A DNA stretch of 33,913 nucleotides from CAYWGR01 sp964458015 (GTDB lineage Bacteria; Planctomycetota; Planctomycetia; Pirellulales; Thermoguttaceae): positions 1 to 33,913 of the forward strand of contig CAYWGR010000041.1 of assembly GCA_964458015.1 (NCBI GenBank), in the 5' to 3' direction. A program made the position numbers and the translations under genes. The notes under the pieces are model-generated. The model made no database searches. It was not told where the DNA came from and saw only the letters and a program-made list of their open reading frames with translations. How positions within the stretch are numbered: position 1 is the stretch's first letter; each line of letters starts with the position of its first letter. Positions 1 through 8,106 of this stretch are shown here, in pieces.

Positions 1-49
1 GGGTTGGGGGGGTCGAGCGACGCGTGGGCCCGCCATTTTGCTAATAATT

Positions 50-83
50 CAGGGGGGGCCTTCGCTTCGCTCCACCCGCCCTA
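50..83. repeat. G+C-rich repeat-like fragment with GCGAAGCGAAG core
   Basis: A G-run followed by a segment with CTTCGCTTCGCTC, then CCACCCGCCCTAC. The 13-nt core CTTCGCTTCGCTC (60-72) occurs again exactly at 12107-12119 in another intergenic region. I infer a dispersed intergenic repeat fragment. A genome-wide copy count was not possible. Confidence 0.3.
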
Positions 84-139
84 CAAAAAACATTGCTATA
101 GTTTGGCATAAACAATTCGTATCGCCTTGGGGTGAAATT

Positions 140-169
140 TTGATTATTTTACCAATATTCGCCTAAAGT
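140..169 (+). promoter_or_regulatory. possible promoter of the tandem secreted-protein genes
   Basis: TTGATT (140-145) and TAAAGT (164-169) are separated by 18 nt in an A/T-rich stretch upstream of the gene at 228. Both boxes are imperfect, so this is a weak call. The leader would be about 50 nt and would contain the GAGAGAG ribosome-binding site. Confidence 0.25.
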
Positions 170-227
170 CAGCGAATTACCGGGTGTCTATCAGTCTGCG
201 CCCGCATCTCGACGAGAGAGACCCGCC

Positions 228-1937
228 ATGAAAAAAACCACTTTGTTATTGCTAGCCGGCTGCTTGCTGCTGTTGGGCGGCTGGCATCTTTGGGCCGCCG
301 GTTCCGACGCGCCGAAAAAACCGAAAAACCTCAAGCCCGTCGCCATCGTATGCATAACAGGCTACGACAAGATGATGGATAACGTCGCGATGCTCGGCCG
401 AGCCTCGGGCAATCGCGAAGCAGCCAAGGATGTCATTGTCGTTCTGAAACTTTTGGCCATCCAGCAAGGAATGAAAGGCCCCGACAAAGCCAAGCCCTGG
501 GGCATCTGCGTCCAAGCCGACGGCGAGGCGTTGACCGGCTGCGCGTTCGTCCCGGCTCCGGATCTCGCACAACTGGCGGAAACCGTAGCCCCGTTCGTGG
601 GCAAGGCGGAATCCATCGGCGGCGGCGTTTACAGACTCCGCGGCGAGTCGAATCCGGTCTACGTGAAGCAGCAGGATGATTGGGCCTTCTTTACTTACAG
701 CACCGACGCTCTCGACAGTTTGCCCGAAGACCCTGTTGCCGCGCTCGATGGGCTGAACACGCAGTACGACGCAGCCTTCCGGCTTTATGCCAACAATATC
801 CCCTTCAAGCATCGCGACGAAATCGCTGCTTGGTTGAAATCGACTATTGAACCCTACGCCCGGCAACAATCGTCCGAACCGGATTGGGTTTATCGCATGC
901 GCAAGCAGATCGACGACGCCGTGCTTCGGCCGACCGTAGCGGCGGTGAACGACGCCAACATGCTGACCGTCGGTTGGACATTGGATACGACCGCGAAAAA
1001 AACCTATTTCGATTTGGCGCTCACCGCGAAAGAAGGCTCCTCGACCGCACAGGCGTTGAATGACGTGCTAAGCGTGAAAAGCCAGTTCAGCGGCTTCCGC
1101 CTGCCCGGCGCAACGCTGACCGCCAATTGGGCTTTCCGATTTCCGCCGCAAAAATTCCCCACGATAGACAAGCTTGTCGAATCGTTCCGCGTATTAGCGG
1201 TCGATGAGGACAAGCTGGAGGAAAAAGATAAACCGAAAAGCACGTTCCAAACAGCAAGCCGGCTTTCGGCCGATTTGGCCGATTTAGTTCGGGCCGGCAT
1301 CGGCAGCGGCATGGCCGACGGCGGCATGGCCGTCGTTTTGAAGCCCGACGCCGTGACATTGCTCTCGGGCGGATACGTGGCCGACGGCGCGAAACTGAAC
1401 GATGCCGTGCGATTGATTGCGAAGACGGCCGTGGACAAGAATCCCGGCATTGCTTCTTGGATCAAGTTGGACGCCGTCGAAGTGCATTCGGTGCGCATCC
1501 ACACGCTGTCGGTTCCAATTCCTTCCGACACCAAGGATCGCGAGAAGTTGGTTGCCTTGATCGGCCAGAATTATGAACTGGCCGTGGGCGTGAGCGAAAA
1601 GAACGCTTATCTGGCGGTCGGCCGCAATGCCGAGGCAACGCTCAAGCAAGTGATCGAGCAATCGGCGGCCGGCACGTATCAAGGCGAGCCGCCTTTGGAA
1701 TTATCCTTGGCCGTCGGGCCTGCCGCAAAATTCCTCGCCGCAACCAGTCCGTTCGACAATCTCCGCTACGTGGCCAAGATGATGGCCCTGGGGCTCGATT
1801 CCTCGGCGGGGCGCGACCACCTGAAACTGACGGCCGCGCCGGTGCCGAACGGCGTCCGTTATCGTATTGAAGCTGAAGAAGGCGTGTTTTTCCTGTTGGG
1901 CCGGCTTTCGAAGGCGGCCACGTTAGAAGAACAATAA
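228..1937 (+). CDS. secreted protein of unknown function, first of a tandem paralogous pair
   Basis: A 569-aa protein with a KK-start and a hydrophobic N-terminus (residues 5-25), so it is exported. LAGC at residues 9-12 resembles a lipobox but lies very early, and hydrophobic residues continue after it, so ordinary cleavage near WAAG is equally possible. The mature part has no family I recognise. It aligns along its length with the next gene: both have a GYDK motif just after the signal, a PWG segment, a D-W-A-(F/Y) segment, a (V/I)GW segment near the middle, and a closing NGVR(Y/V)R(I/L)E-(A/I)EEG stretch. The ATG is preceded by GAGAGAG at good spacing. The gene is followed after about 40 nt by its paralog, so the two are probably cotranscribed. 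Secretion is well supported; function is unknown. Confidence 0.85.
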   Translation: MKKTTLLLLAGCLLLLGGWHLWAAGSDAPKKPKNLKPVAIVCITGYDKMMDNVAMLGRASGNREAAKDVIVVLKLLAIQQGMKGPDKAKPWGICVQADGEALTGCAFVPAPDLAQLAETVAPFVGKAESIGGGVYRLRGESNPVYVKQQDDWAFFTYSTDALDSLPEDPVAALDGLNTQYDAAFRLYANNIPFKHRDEIAAWLKSTIEPYARQQSSEPDWVYRMRKQIDDAVLRPTVAAVNDANMLTVGWTLDTTAKKTYFDLALTAKEGSSTAQALNDVLSVKSQFSGFRLPGATLTANWAFRFPPQKFPTIDKLVESFRVLAVDEDKLEEKDKPKSTFQTASRLSADLADLVRAGIGSGMADGGMAVVLKPDAVTLLSGGYVADGAKLNDAVRLIAKTAVDKNPGIASWIKLDAVEVHSVRIHTLSVPIPSDTKDREKLVALIGQNYELAVGVSEKNAYLAVGRNAEATLKQVIEQSAAGTYQGEPPLELSLAVGPAAKFLAATSPFDNLRYVAKMMALGLDSSAGRDHLKLTAAPVPNGVRYRIEAEEGVFFLLGRLSKAATLEEQ

Positions 1938-1976
1938 CAAATTTTTTGTCCGCACTCGCTACAAAGGAGAATGAAC

Positions 1977-3656
1977 GTGAAAAAGATGTTTCTGTCATCG
2001 TTGGCGCTGACGGTATTGCTGGGACTTGCGAGTCTTTGCCATGCCGCGGATAGCGCGGCGAAGCCGCTGGTTACGGTCTCGTTCGCCGGCTACGACAAGC
2101 TGGTGGCCGACATCGGCGCGATCGGCAAGATGGGCGGCAACCCCAACCTGGGCAAGCAGCTTGAAATGATGGCCTTGATGCTGCCGCAGGGCGAAGGCTC
2201 GAAGGGGCCCTTGTCGTTGGACACGAAGCAGCCTTGGGGCGCGGTGGTGTTCGGCGGCAGTGAGACGCAATACTATGCCTTCCTGCCCGCCAACGACATC
2301 AAGCCGATGATGGAACTGGCCAAGGCGCAGTCGGGCCACGACATCAAATCGGAAAAAGGCATCTATGAAATTCCGATCGGCGAAAAGACCATGTTCGCCA
2401 CGCAGAAGGGCGATTGGGCCTATATCGCTGATTCCAAGGAAACCTTGGGAAAAATCGACAAGGATCCCGCCGCTTTGCTCGGCGATTTGCCCAAGAAGTA
2501 CAATCTGGCCATCCGCGCTTCCGTCAAGAACATGCCCAAGGAATATCGCGACCAGTTGCTGGCCCAACTGCGAGCAGGCATGGAATCGGGAATGCAGCAG
2601 GCGACCGGCGAGGATGCCGAGGCCTTTGCGGTTCGGCTCAATGTGGCCAAGCAGGGTGTCCAGCAATTGACCACCATGATGAACGATCTGGACGACGTCT
2701 TGATCGGCTGGAACATCGACGCCAAGAGCAAGAGCACCTATCTGGATCTTGAGTTCACCGCTCAATCCGGCTCGAAGCTTGCCGCGCAGTTCGCCGAGGT
2801 CAAGTTGGGCAAGACCCAATTCGCCGGACTCCAATTGCCCAACGCCGCCGTTACTTTCAGCGCAACGGGCGTCATCACCGACGAGAAAGTCGCTCAGGCC
2901 AAGGCAAATCTGACTTCCGTGCGGAAGACGATTGCCAAGGAACTGCAAAACCAAGGTCTCGGCGAGGAAGACCTGAAATTGGCCAAACAGTTGCTGGGCG
3001 ACGTGATCAGCGTTCTGGAGAAGACCATCGAGTCGAAGAAGACCGATGCCGGTGCGTCGCTGATCTTGGATCCCGCGGCGGTCACCTTGGTGGCCGGGGC
3101 GACGATCGTCGACGGCGACAAGCTTGAAAAAGTTTATAAGAAGGTCGCCGAGGAAGTTAAGAAGAGCGGCGATGTGGTCAAGTTGACCGACGAGACCTAT
3201 CAGGGCGTCAAACTGCACATCGTTTCGATCCCCACGCCCGACCAAAAATTAGCGCCGATGGTCGGCGATACGCTGGACGTGGTCGTAGGCATCGCGGGCG
3301 ACAAGGCCTATCTGGCCGCCGGTCGCGACGCCGTGAAGACGCTTAAGAAGGCGCTCAAGCCGGCGAAGTCGGCAGCGGCCGACAAGGAAGTGCCGCCGCT
3401 CCAGGTTACACTGGCGCTGAAGCCCATCGCCAAATTCCTTTCGGAAGTCGGCGAGGACGAGCAAGTAAAGACCTCGGCGGAAATGCTCGCGGGCTTGCTG
3501 GAAAAGGTTAAGGACAAGGACCGCATCACCATCACCAGCTCCCCCGTTAAGAACGGCGTCCGCGTACGCCTGGAGATCGAGGAAGGCATCCTGAAGGTGA
3601 TCGGCTCGCTGAGCCAGACGCTCGGCGGCGTTCCCTCGGGCAACGGCGGCTTCTAA
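1977..3656 (+). CDS. secreted protein of unknown function, second of a tandem paralogous pair
   Basis: A 559-aa protein with a clear signal peptide (MKKMFLSSLALTV..., likely cleavage after CHA). AAAGGAGA sits only 1-2 nt before an ATG at 1971 but about 7 nt before the in-frame GTG at 1977, so I prefer the GTG; this shortens the N-terminus by two residues. It is a diverged copy of the preceding gene, sharing GYDK, PWG, GDWAY, IGW and the C-terminal NGVRVRLEIEEG motif. The C-terminal half is rich in Lys, Glu and Ala helices. No catalytic motif was seen. A strong intrinsic terminator at 3729-3775 closes the pair. The pair probably arose by tandem duplication and may work together at the cell surface, which is an inference. 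Confidence 0.85.
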   Translation: MKKMFLSSLALTVLLGLASLCHAADSAAKPLVTVSFAGYDKLVADIGAIGKMGGNPNLGKQLEMMALMLPQGEGSKGPLSLDTKQPWGAVVFGGSETQYYAFLPANDIKPMMELAKAQSGHDIKSEKGIYEIPIGEKTMFATQKGDWAYIADSKETLGKIDKDPAALLGDLPKKYNLAIRASVKNMPKEYRDQLLAQLRAGMESGMQQATGEDAEAFAVRLNVAKQGVQQLTTMMNDLDDVLIGWNIDAKSKSTYLDLEFTAQSGSKLAAQFAEVKLGKTQFAGLQLPNAAVTFSATGVITDEKVAQAKANLTSVRKTIAKELQNQGLGEEDLKLAKQLLGDVISVLEKTIESKKTDAGASLILDPAAVTLVAGATIVDGDKLEKVYKKVAEEVKKSGDVVKLTDETYQGVKLHIVSIPTPDQKLAPMVGDTLDVVVGIAGDKAYLAAGRDAVKTLKKALKPAKSAAADKEVPPLQVTLALKPIAKFLSEVGEDEQVKTSAEMLAGLLEKVKDKDRITITSSPVKNGVRVRLEIEEGILKVIGSLSQTLGGVPSGNGGF

Positions 3657-3697
3657 AGAAGCTTCCGTTAGCGTAAAAACCTATTTCACCGGCGGTC

Positions 3698-3726
3698 CTG
3701 ACAAGACCGCGTCCGGGAAGTATAAT
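3698..3726 (+). promoter_or_regulatory. near-consensus sigma-70-type promoter for lysA
   Basis: CTGACA (3698-3703) and TATAAT (3721-3726) are separated by exactly 17 nt, one mismatch from the full consensus. Transcription would begin near 3733, inside the left arm of the terminator hairpin at 3729-3763. The lysA mRNA would then carry a GC-rich hairpin at its 5' end and a leader of about 70 nt. Confidence 0.6.
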
Positions 3727-3728
3727 TG

Positions 3729-3775
3729 GGGGCGGCGGTTTTTCTCAAGGAAACCGCCGCCCCTTCTGTTTTTTC
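3729..3775 (+). terminator. Rho-independent terminator after the paralog pair
   Basis: GGGGCGGCGGTTT (3729-3741) pairs perfectly over 13 bp with AAACCGCCGCCCC (3751-3763) across a 9-nt loop, followed by TTCTGTTTTTTC. This has the form of an intrinsic terminator for + strand transcripts coming from 1977-3656. It overlaps the start of the presumed lysA transcript. Confidence 0.8.
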
Positions 3776-3801
3776 GGCAACTTCCACGAGATTCACGGTT
3801 T

Positions 3802-5055
3802 ATGTCCACGCTACGCACGGAAATCGCCGGCCAATCGGTCGTCGATTTGGCTCGACGGTTCGGCACGCCGACCTTCGTTTACGACGCCTCGATGATTCGC
3901 CGCCGGATCGCCGATCTGGCCGCCTTCGACGTGGTTCGTTATGCACAAAAAGCATGTTCCAATCTGGCCATTCTCGATCTAGTGCGCCGCGAAGGCGTTC
4001 GGGTCGATGCCGTCAGCGCGGGCGAAATCCGCCGCGCGTTGGCCGCCGGCTACACGACCGCCGGCGATCCGCCGCCGATCGTTTACACGGCCGATATCTT
4101 CGACGCCGAAGCGCTCGATCTTTGCGTGCAACATGATATCCACGTCAATTGCGGTTCGCTCGACATGATCGACCAGTACGGCAAACGAAAACCGGGTGGA
4201 CAGATTACGCTGCGCATCAACCCCGGCTTCGGACACGGACATAGCCAGAAGACCAACACGGGCGGCAAGCAATCGAAGCATGGCATCTGGCACGCCCAGA
4301 TCGCCGAATGTCTCGCCAGGGCCAGGCGCTATCAATTGACCGTCTCGGGCTTGCACATGCACATCGGCTCGGGCACCGACTTGGAGCATCTCTCGCAAGT
4401 CTGCGGAGCGATGGAGCGCGCGGCTCTGGAAATCGGTCCTTCGGTGACATCCCTCAGCGCCGGCGGCGGATTGCCGACGATCTATCGCGAGACCGATTCT
4501 TATGTCGATCTCGCGGCATACTTCTCGTTTTGGGACGCCGCTCGAAAGCGGTTGGAAGCACGTTTCAGCCATCCCGTGCGATTGGAAATCGAGCCGGGCC
4601 GTTACCTGGCGGCGGAAAGCGGATACTTGATCGCCGAGATTCGCGCCGTGAAGCGGCAAGACGACAATCTCTTCTATCTGCTCGATGCCGGATTCAACAA
4701 TCTTGCCCGGCCGATCCTCTATGGTTCCTATCATCCCATGTCGATCGCGCCGGCCGATAGCGCGGCGAGTCGGCCGGAATGCGACGTAATCGTCGGCGGG
4801 CCGTTGTGCGAGTCGGGCGATATTTTCACGCAAGAAGAGGGCGGTTTCGTCACGACACGGCGGCTGCCCGAGGCCAAGGTCGGCGATTTTCTGGTGATCG
4901 AGTGCGCCGGCGCTTATGGCTTCGTGATGGGCTCGAATTACAACAGCCGGTCGTTGGCTGCCGAGGTCTTGATCCGCGACGGCGTCGCCCATCTGATTCG
5001 CCGCCGGCAGACCTTCGAGGACATTATCCGTGGGGAAGAAATTCCCGCTTGCTGA
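3802..5055 (+). CDS. lysA: diaminopimelate decarboxylase
   Basis: A 417-aa PLP enzyme of the alanine-racemase-fold (fold III) decarboxylases. It converts meso-diaminopimelate to lysine and CO2, the last step of lysine synthesis, in the cytoplasm. The PLP lysine is in RYAQKACSN (K50). Other family motifs are HMHIGSG, the glycine-rich SAGGGLP, EPGRYLAAESG, and GGPLCESGD with the active-site cysteine. The length is normal. The YAQKAC form differs slightly from the common YAxKAN. Related decarboxylases acting on carboxynorspermidine or ornithine share this fold, but HMHIGSG together with CESGD favours LysA. A near-consensus promoter and a 5' hairpin precede it. The ATG at 3802 has only a weak ribosome-binding site. 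Confidence 0.88.
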   Translation: MSTLRTEIAGQSVVDLARRFGTPTFVYDASMIRRRIADLAAFDVVRYAQKACSNLAILDLVRREGVRVDAVSAGEIRRALAAGYTTAGDPPPIVYTADIFDAEALDLCVQHDIHVNCGSLDMIDQYGKRKPGGQITLRINPGFGHGHSQKTNTGGKQSKHGIWHAQIAECLARARRYQLTVSGLHMHIGSGTDLEHLSQVCGAMERAALEIGPSVTSLSAGGGLPTIYRETDSYVDLAAYFSFWDAARKRLEARFSHPVRLEIEPGRYLAAESGYLIAEIRAVKRQDDNLFYLLDAGFNNLARPILYGSYHPMSIAPADSAASRPECDVIVGGPLCESGDIFTQEEGGFVTTRRLPEAKVGDFLVIECAGAYGFVMGSNYNSRSLAAEVLIRDGVAHLIRRRQTFEDIIRGEEIPAC

Positions 5056-5094
5056 GCGTTAAATTTTCATACTGTAAAATCAGGAGTTCTTGTC

Positions 5095-6366
5095 ATGTCG
5101 TGTTTTCCGTTATTCCGGCCGTGGGTTTGGTTGGTTTTGGTGAGCATGACGGTCGCCTCGGCCGCAACAGCGCGGGGCGCGGAAAAGAAAGGCAAAATCA
5201 TGTCGTATGGCGAAGCACGCGATTATCTGAACAAACACACCAAGTTGATCGAACTGACCAGCCCAAACGGCAGCGCTCGAGTGGCCATTACGCCCGAGTG
5301 GCAAGGCCGCGTGATGACCTCGACCTGCGGTGGGCTGGAAGGCCCAAGCTTTGGCTTCATCCATCGCGACTTCATCGACGCGGGAAAAAACGACCTGCAA
5401 TTCAATAACTACGGCGCGGAAGAACGCATGTGGCTTTGCCCCGAGGGCGGGCAGTTCAGCCTATGGTTCAAGCCCGGCCAAAAGCAAACGCTAAAAGACT
5501 GGCGCACACCGCCGGCTTTCAATGAGGGCGGCTGGACGGCCGTCTCGGACGAAGAAGGCGGAGTTAGTATGACGGCCCACATGAAATTCCAAAATGCCTC
5601 GGGCTCGTCCTTCGACTTGGGCGTCGTCCGCAACGTCAAATTGCTTTTAATGAATAATTTCAAAAGCATGTTCGGCGAAGAGGCCGCGGCGATGCTCGAC
5701 GAAGACGGTGTAAAAACGGTTGGCTATGAAACCGCCAACACGATCACCAACCGCGGCCCCGAATTCTCGAAAGAAAAGGGGCTCGTCTCGATCTGGATTT
5801 TGGGCATGATGAACTCGTCGCCAAAGTGCATCATCCTGGTTCCCTATAAAGCCGGCCCGGAGTCGGAGCTTGGCCCGACGGTTCAGTCCAACTATTTCGG
5901 CACTGTTCCGGCCGATCGTTTGAAGGTCACGCCCGAGGCCGTCCTGTTCCGCGCCGACAACAATTATCGTTCCAAGATCGGCGTTTCGCAAAAGCGAGCC
6001 CGCAACGTGTTGGGTTCGATCGACTTTGCCTCCGGCGTACTGACGCTCGTTCAATTCAACATGCCGAAAGATCCGACGAAGCACAACTACATCAACAACA
6101 TGTGGGAAATGCCGCAGGCCGAGCCGTTCAAGGGCGACGTGGTCAACGCCTACAACGACGGGCCGAACGATCTGGGCAAACAATTGGGGGCCTTTTATGA
6201 AATCGAGTCGATCTCTCCCGCCCCCGTGCTGAAAACCGGCGAATCGCTGACGCATTGCCATCGCACGGTCCATATCCAGGCCGATGCCGCAACGCTCGGC
6301 AAGCTTGCCCAAGAGATTTTGGGCGTCGACTTGGACGCCGTTCGCAAGGCCATGCTGAAGGATTAA
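5095..6366 (+). CDS. secreted protein of unknown function
   Basis: A 423-aa protein with a hydrophobic signal segment (about residues 8-28, cleavage probably near ARGAE). The mature part opens with YGEARDYLNKHT and is rich in beta-strand-like and aromatic segments (GFIHRDFIDAG, MWLCPEGGQFSLWF, MWEMPQAEPFKGDVVNAYNDG), as in sugar-binding or mutarotase-like beta-sandwich proteins. It resembles uncharacterised proteins filed under DUF6786, but I could not check this. The closing segment (YEIESISPAPVLKTGESLTHCHRTVH) recalls carbohydrate-active beta-sandwich folds. AGGAG lies 8 nt before the ATG. It follows lysA by 39 nt and precedes the protease gene by 60 nt, so cotranscription is possible. Function unknown. 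Confidence 0.75.
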   Translation: MSCFPLFRPWVWLVLVSMTVASAATARGAEKKGKIMSYGEARDYLNKHTKLIELTSPNGSARVAITPEWQGRVMTSTCGGLEGPSFGFIHRDFIDAGKNDLQFNNYGAEERMWLCPEGGQFSLWFKPGQKQTLKDWRTPPAFNEGGWTAVSDEEGGVSMTAHMKFQNASGSSFDLGVVRNVKLLLMNNFKSMFGEEAAAMLDEDGVKTVGYETANTITNRGPEFSKEKGLVSIWILGMMNSSPKCIILVPYKAGPESELGPTVQSNYFGTVPADRLKVTPEAVLFRADNNYRSKIGVSQKRARNVLGSIDFASGVLTLVQFNMPKDPTKHNYINNMWEMPQAEPFKGDVVNAYNDGPNDLGKQLGAFYEIESISPAPVLKTGESLTHCHRTVHIQADAATLGKLAQEILGVDLDAVRKAMLKD

Positions 6367-6426
6367 GCCGGACGCAAGGATGCGGAAGTCGGGCGACCTG
6401 TACTGAACCCGGATCGGAAAATCATC

Positions 6427-7626
6427 ATGCAACCGCAAGATTCGCCTCCCGATCTTGAACGCGGCACGGTCGGCATGACCGAAACGGAACTGGCCGAGGC
6501 AAAACGCTATGGCCGGCTCGATTTGGCGTGCGCCTTGAGCGATAAGGTGATTGACGTCGCTTATTTAGCGGTCGCGGCGTTTTTGTTGGCCTCGCCGCTC
6601 GACGCCTGGTTGCAAAACAGCACGCTTTTGGCCGAAAACTGGTCTCTGCGGCTCTGTTCGCTGTTGTTGATCCTGACGGCCATCCACATTGCCGTCTCCT
6701 TTCCGCTCTCGCTTTATTCCGGCCACATTTTAGAGCATCAGTTCAAGCTCAGCACGCAAACGTTCGGCCGATGGCTTTGGCAATACACGAAACGAAACTT
6801 GCTGGCCGTCGGTTTTTCGGCGATCATGATCCTAGGGCTGTATTGGCTCATCTGGACGGTCGGTCCGACATGGTGGCTCGTGGCCGCGGCGTTGTTTTTC
6901 GCCGTCAGCATCGTGCTGGGACAACTAGCGCCCGTGCTGATTCTGCCGCTCTTCTACAAGATCGAAAAACTCGACTCCCCCGAACTTACCGAACGCATCG
7001 CGCGCCTGGCCGAGGGCACGGACCTTTCGATCGAGGGTGTTTACCGCATGAATTTGAGCGACGAAACGGTCAAAGCCAACGCGATGTTGGCAGGCCTGGG
7101 CCGCACCCGCCGCGTATTGTTGGGCGATACGCTTCTTGACGGCTTCTCGCCCGACGAGATCGAAGTGGTCTTCGCCCACGAGATCGGCCATCAGGCGTTT
7201 CATCATATTCGCAAAATGCTGGTGATGGGCGTTTTGTACAGCACGGCCGGTTTCTGGCTTTGCGACCGATTGCTCACGGCCTGGGTCGGTCGCAACGGCG
7301 GCGCGTTCGACTATGCCCATCTTCCGATTGCGACGCTGCCGCTTCTGCTGTTGATCCTGACGTTATTCGCCATGCTGCTCGAACCGCTTCAGAACGCCGT
7401 TAGCCGTCGCTTCGAGCGTCAGAGCGACCGGTATGCCTTGGAGCGAACGGGGAAGAACGACGCTTATCTATCGGCGTTTCGCAAGTTGGCCCGACTGAAC
7501 AAAGACGATCCCCAGCCCCATTGGCTCGACGTGCTTTTATTCCACAGCCATCCGCCGGTCGCCGAACGGCTGGCAATGGCGGAAGGCAAGGCGGTCATAC
7601 CCACGTCAGGCCCGTCTCGTCCTTGA
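6427..7626 (+). CDS. M48-family (CAAX-type) membrane metalloprotease
   Basis: A 399-aa polytopic membrane protein. The N-terminal half has several hydrophobic segments (about residues 40-60, 75-100, 130-170), matching the CAAX-protease N-terminal domain. The zinc site HEIGHQ has His251, Glu252 and His255, and the downstream ERQSDRYALE supplies the third ligand region. Further hydrophobic segments lie around residues 265-330. The enzyme cleaves membrane or membrane-proximal proteins; bacterial relatives act in protein quality control, and no prenylation role should be assumed. The 3' end overlaps the convergent small gene by 32 bp. An internal ATG at 6475 (MTETELAEAKRYGR) is an alternative start. 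Confidence 0.88.
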   Translation: MQPQDSPPDLERGTVGMTETELAEAKRYGRLDLACALSDKVIDVAYLAVAAFLLASPLDAWLQNSTLLAENWSLRLCSLLLILTAIHIAVSFPLSLYSGHILEHQFKLSTQTFGRWLWQYTKRNLLAVGFSAIMILGLYWLIWTVGPTWWLVAAALFFAVSIVLGQLAPVLILPLFYKIEKLDSPELTERIARLAEGTDLSIEGVYRMNLSDETVKANAMLAGLGRTRRVLLGDTLLDGFSPDEIEVVFAHEIGHQAFHHIRKMLVMGVLYSTAGFWLCDRLLTAWVGRNGGAFDYAHLPIATLPLLLLILTLFAMLLEPLQNAVSRRFERQSDRYALERTGKNDAYLSAFRKLARLNKDDPQPHWLDVLLFHSHPPVAERLAMAEGKAVIPTSGPSRP

Positions 7627-7822
7627 TGCGGTGTTCGAACTCGCCCAGCAGACCGCCGACGAGATCCCACCGGCTGGCGCGGCGAACTTCGATATCGCCC
7701 TGGCGGTTGATGCGCACGACGCTTTCGTCGGTGATGCCGAGCTTTGACAATTCGCGGGGATGCAGTTCGTCGTCGCGGACGATTCGCCGCAACGCCTTGC
7801 CCGACATTTCTATGAATTGCAT
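7595..7822 (-). CDS. small conserved-looking protein of unknown function
   Basis: A 75-aa soluble protein (MQFIEMSGKALRRIVRDDEL...) with balanced charge, no cysteines and no signal peptide. GAGGA lies 8 nt before the ATG, supporting translation. Its last 32 bp overlap the convergent metalloprotease gene. It lies downstream of rsmA on the same strand, separated by about 280 bp of palindromic repeats, so it may be a separate unit or the tail of the psd-pssA-ribE-rsmA transcript. I do not recognise the family. Confidence 0.65.
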   Translation of the reverse strand: MQFIEMSGKALRRIVRDDELHPRELSKLGITDESVVRINRQGDIEVRRASRWDLVGGLLGEFEHRIKDETGLTWV

Positions 7823-7958
7823 GACGGAAATCCTCGTGGGTCCACCGCTGCATCGTACTAGAACCCGACAAATCGGTCAATCAGGCTGACACATGGGAAT
7901 GACGCATGGGGACATAGCAACCGATTGCAGCGGAAATTCGGTTGCATATTTCACGAAA

Positions 7959-8081
7959 AATAGCCGGGAGCTAACAGCTCCCGGAGGGAACTGCGGATTA
8001 AGGCACACTCCGGGAGCTGTTAGCTCCCGGCTATTGTGCATGAAGAATTCTTCGCAAAAAAAGGCTGTTAGCTCCCGGCTA
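7959..8081. repeat. three copies of a palindromic intergenic repeat
   Basis: Copy 1 (7959-7986) and copy 2 (8008-8035) are 28-nt exact reverse complements of each other. Each is also an internal palindrome built from CCGGGAGCTAACAGCTCCCGG. Copy 3 (8064-8081) is a half copy, GCTGTTAGCTCCCGGCTA, in the orientation of copy 2. Copies 1 and 2 can form one 28-bp stem with a 21-nt loop, or two separate hairpins. They sit between rsmA and the small - strand gene, so they could end or stabilise the rsmA transcript. They resemble REP-type elements. Confidence 0.8.
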
Positions 8082-8106
8082 CTCTGCTTGCAAGACAATT
8101 ATCCTA

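Noticed and set aside
1995..3245. Long - strand frame opposite the second secreted paralog
   Set aside because: Shadow of a high-G+C gene; the sense frame has a signal peptide, a good ribosome-binding site and a paralog.
3979..4992. 337-codon - strand frame opposite lysA
   Set aside because: Antisense shadow of a well-supported gene.
7959..8081. CRISPR-like reading of the repeated 28-mers
   Set aside because: Copies are inverted and palindromic, only two are complete, there are no uniform spacers and no cas genes nearby.
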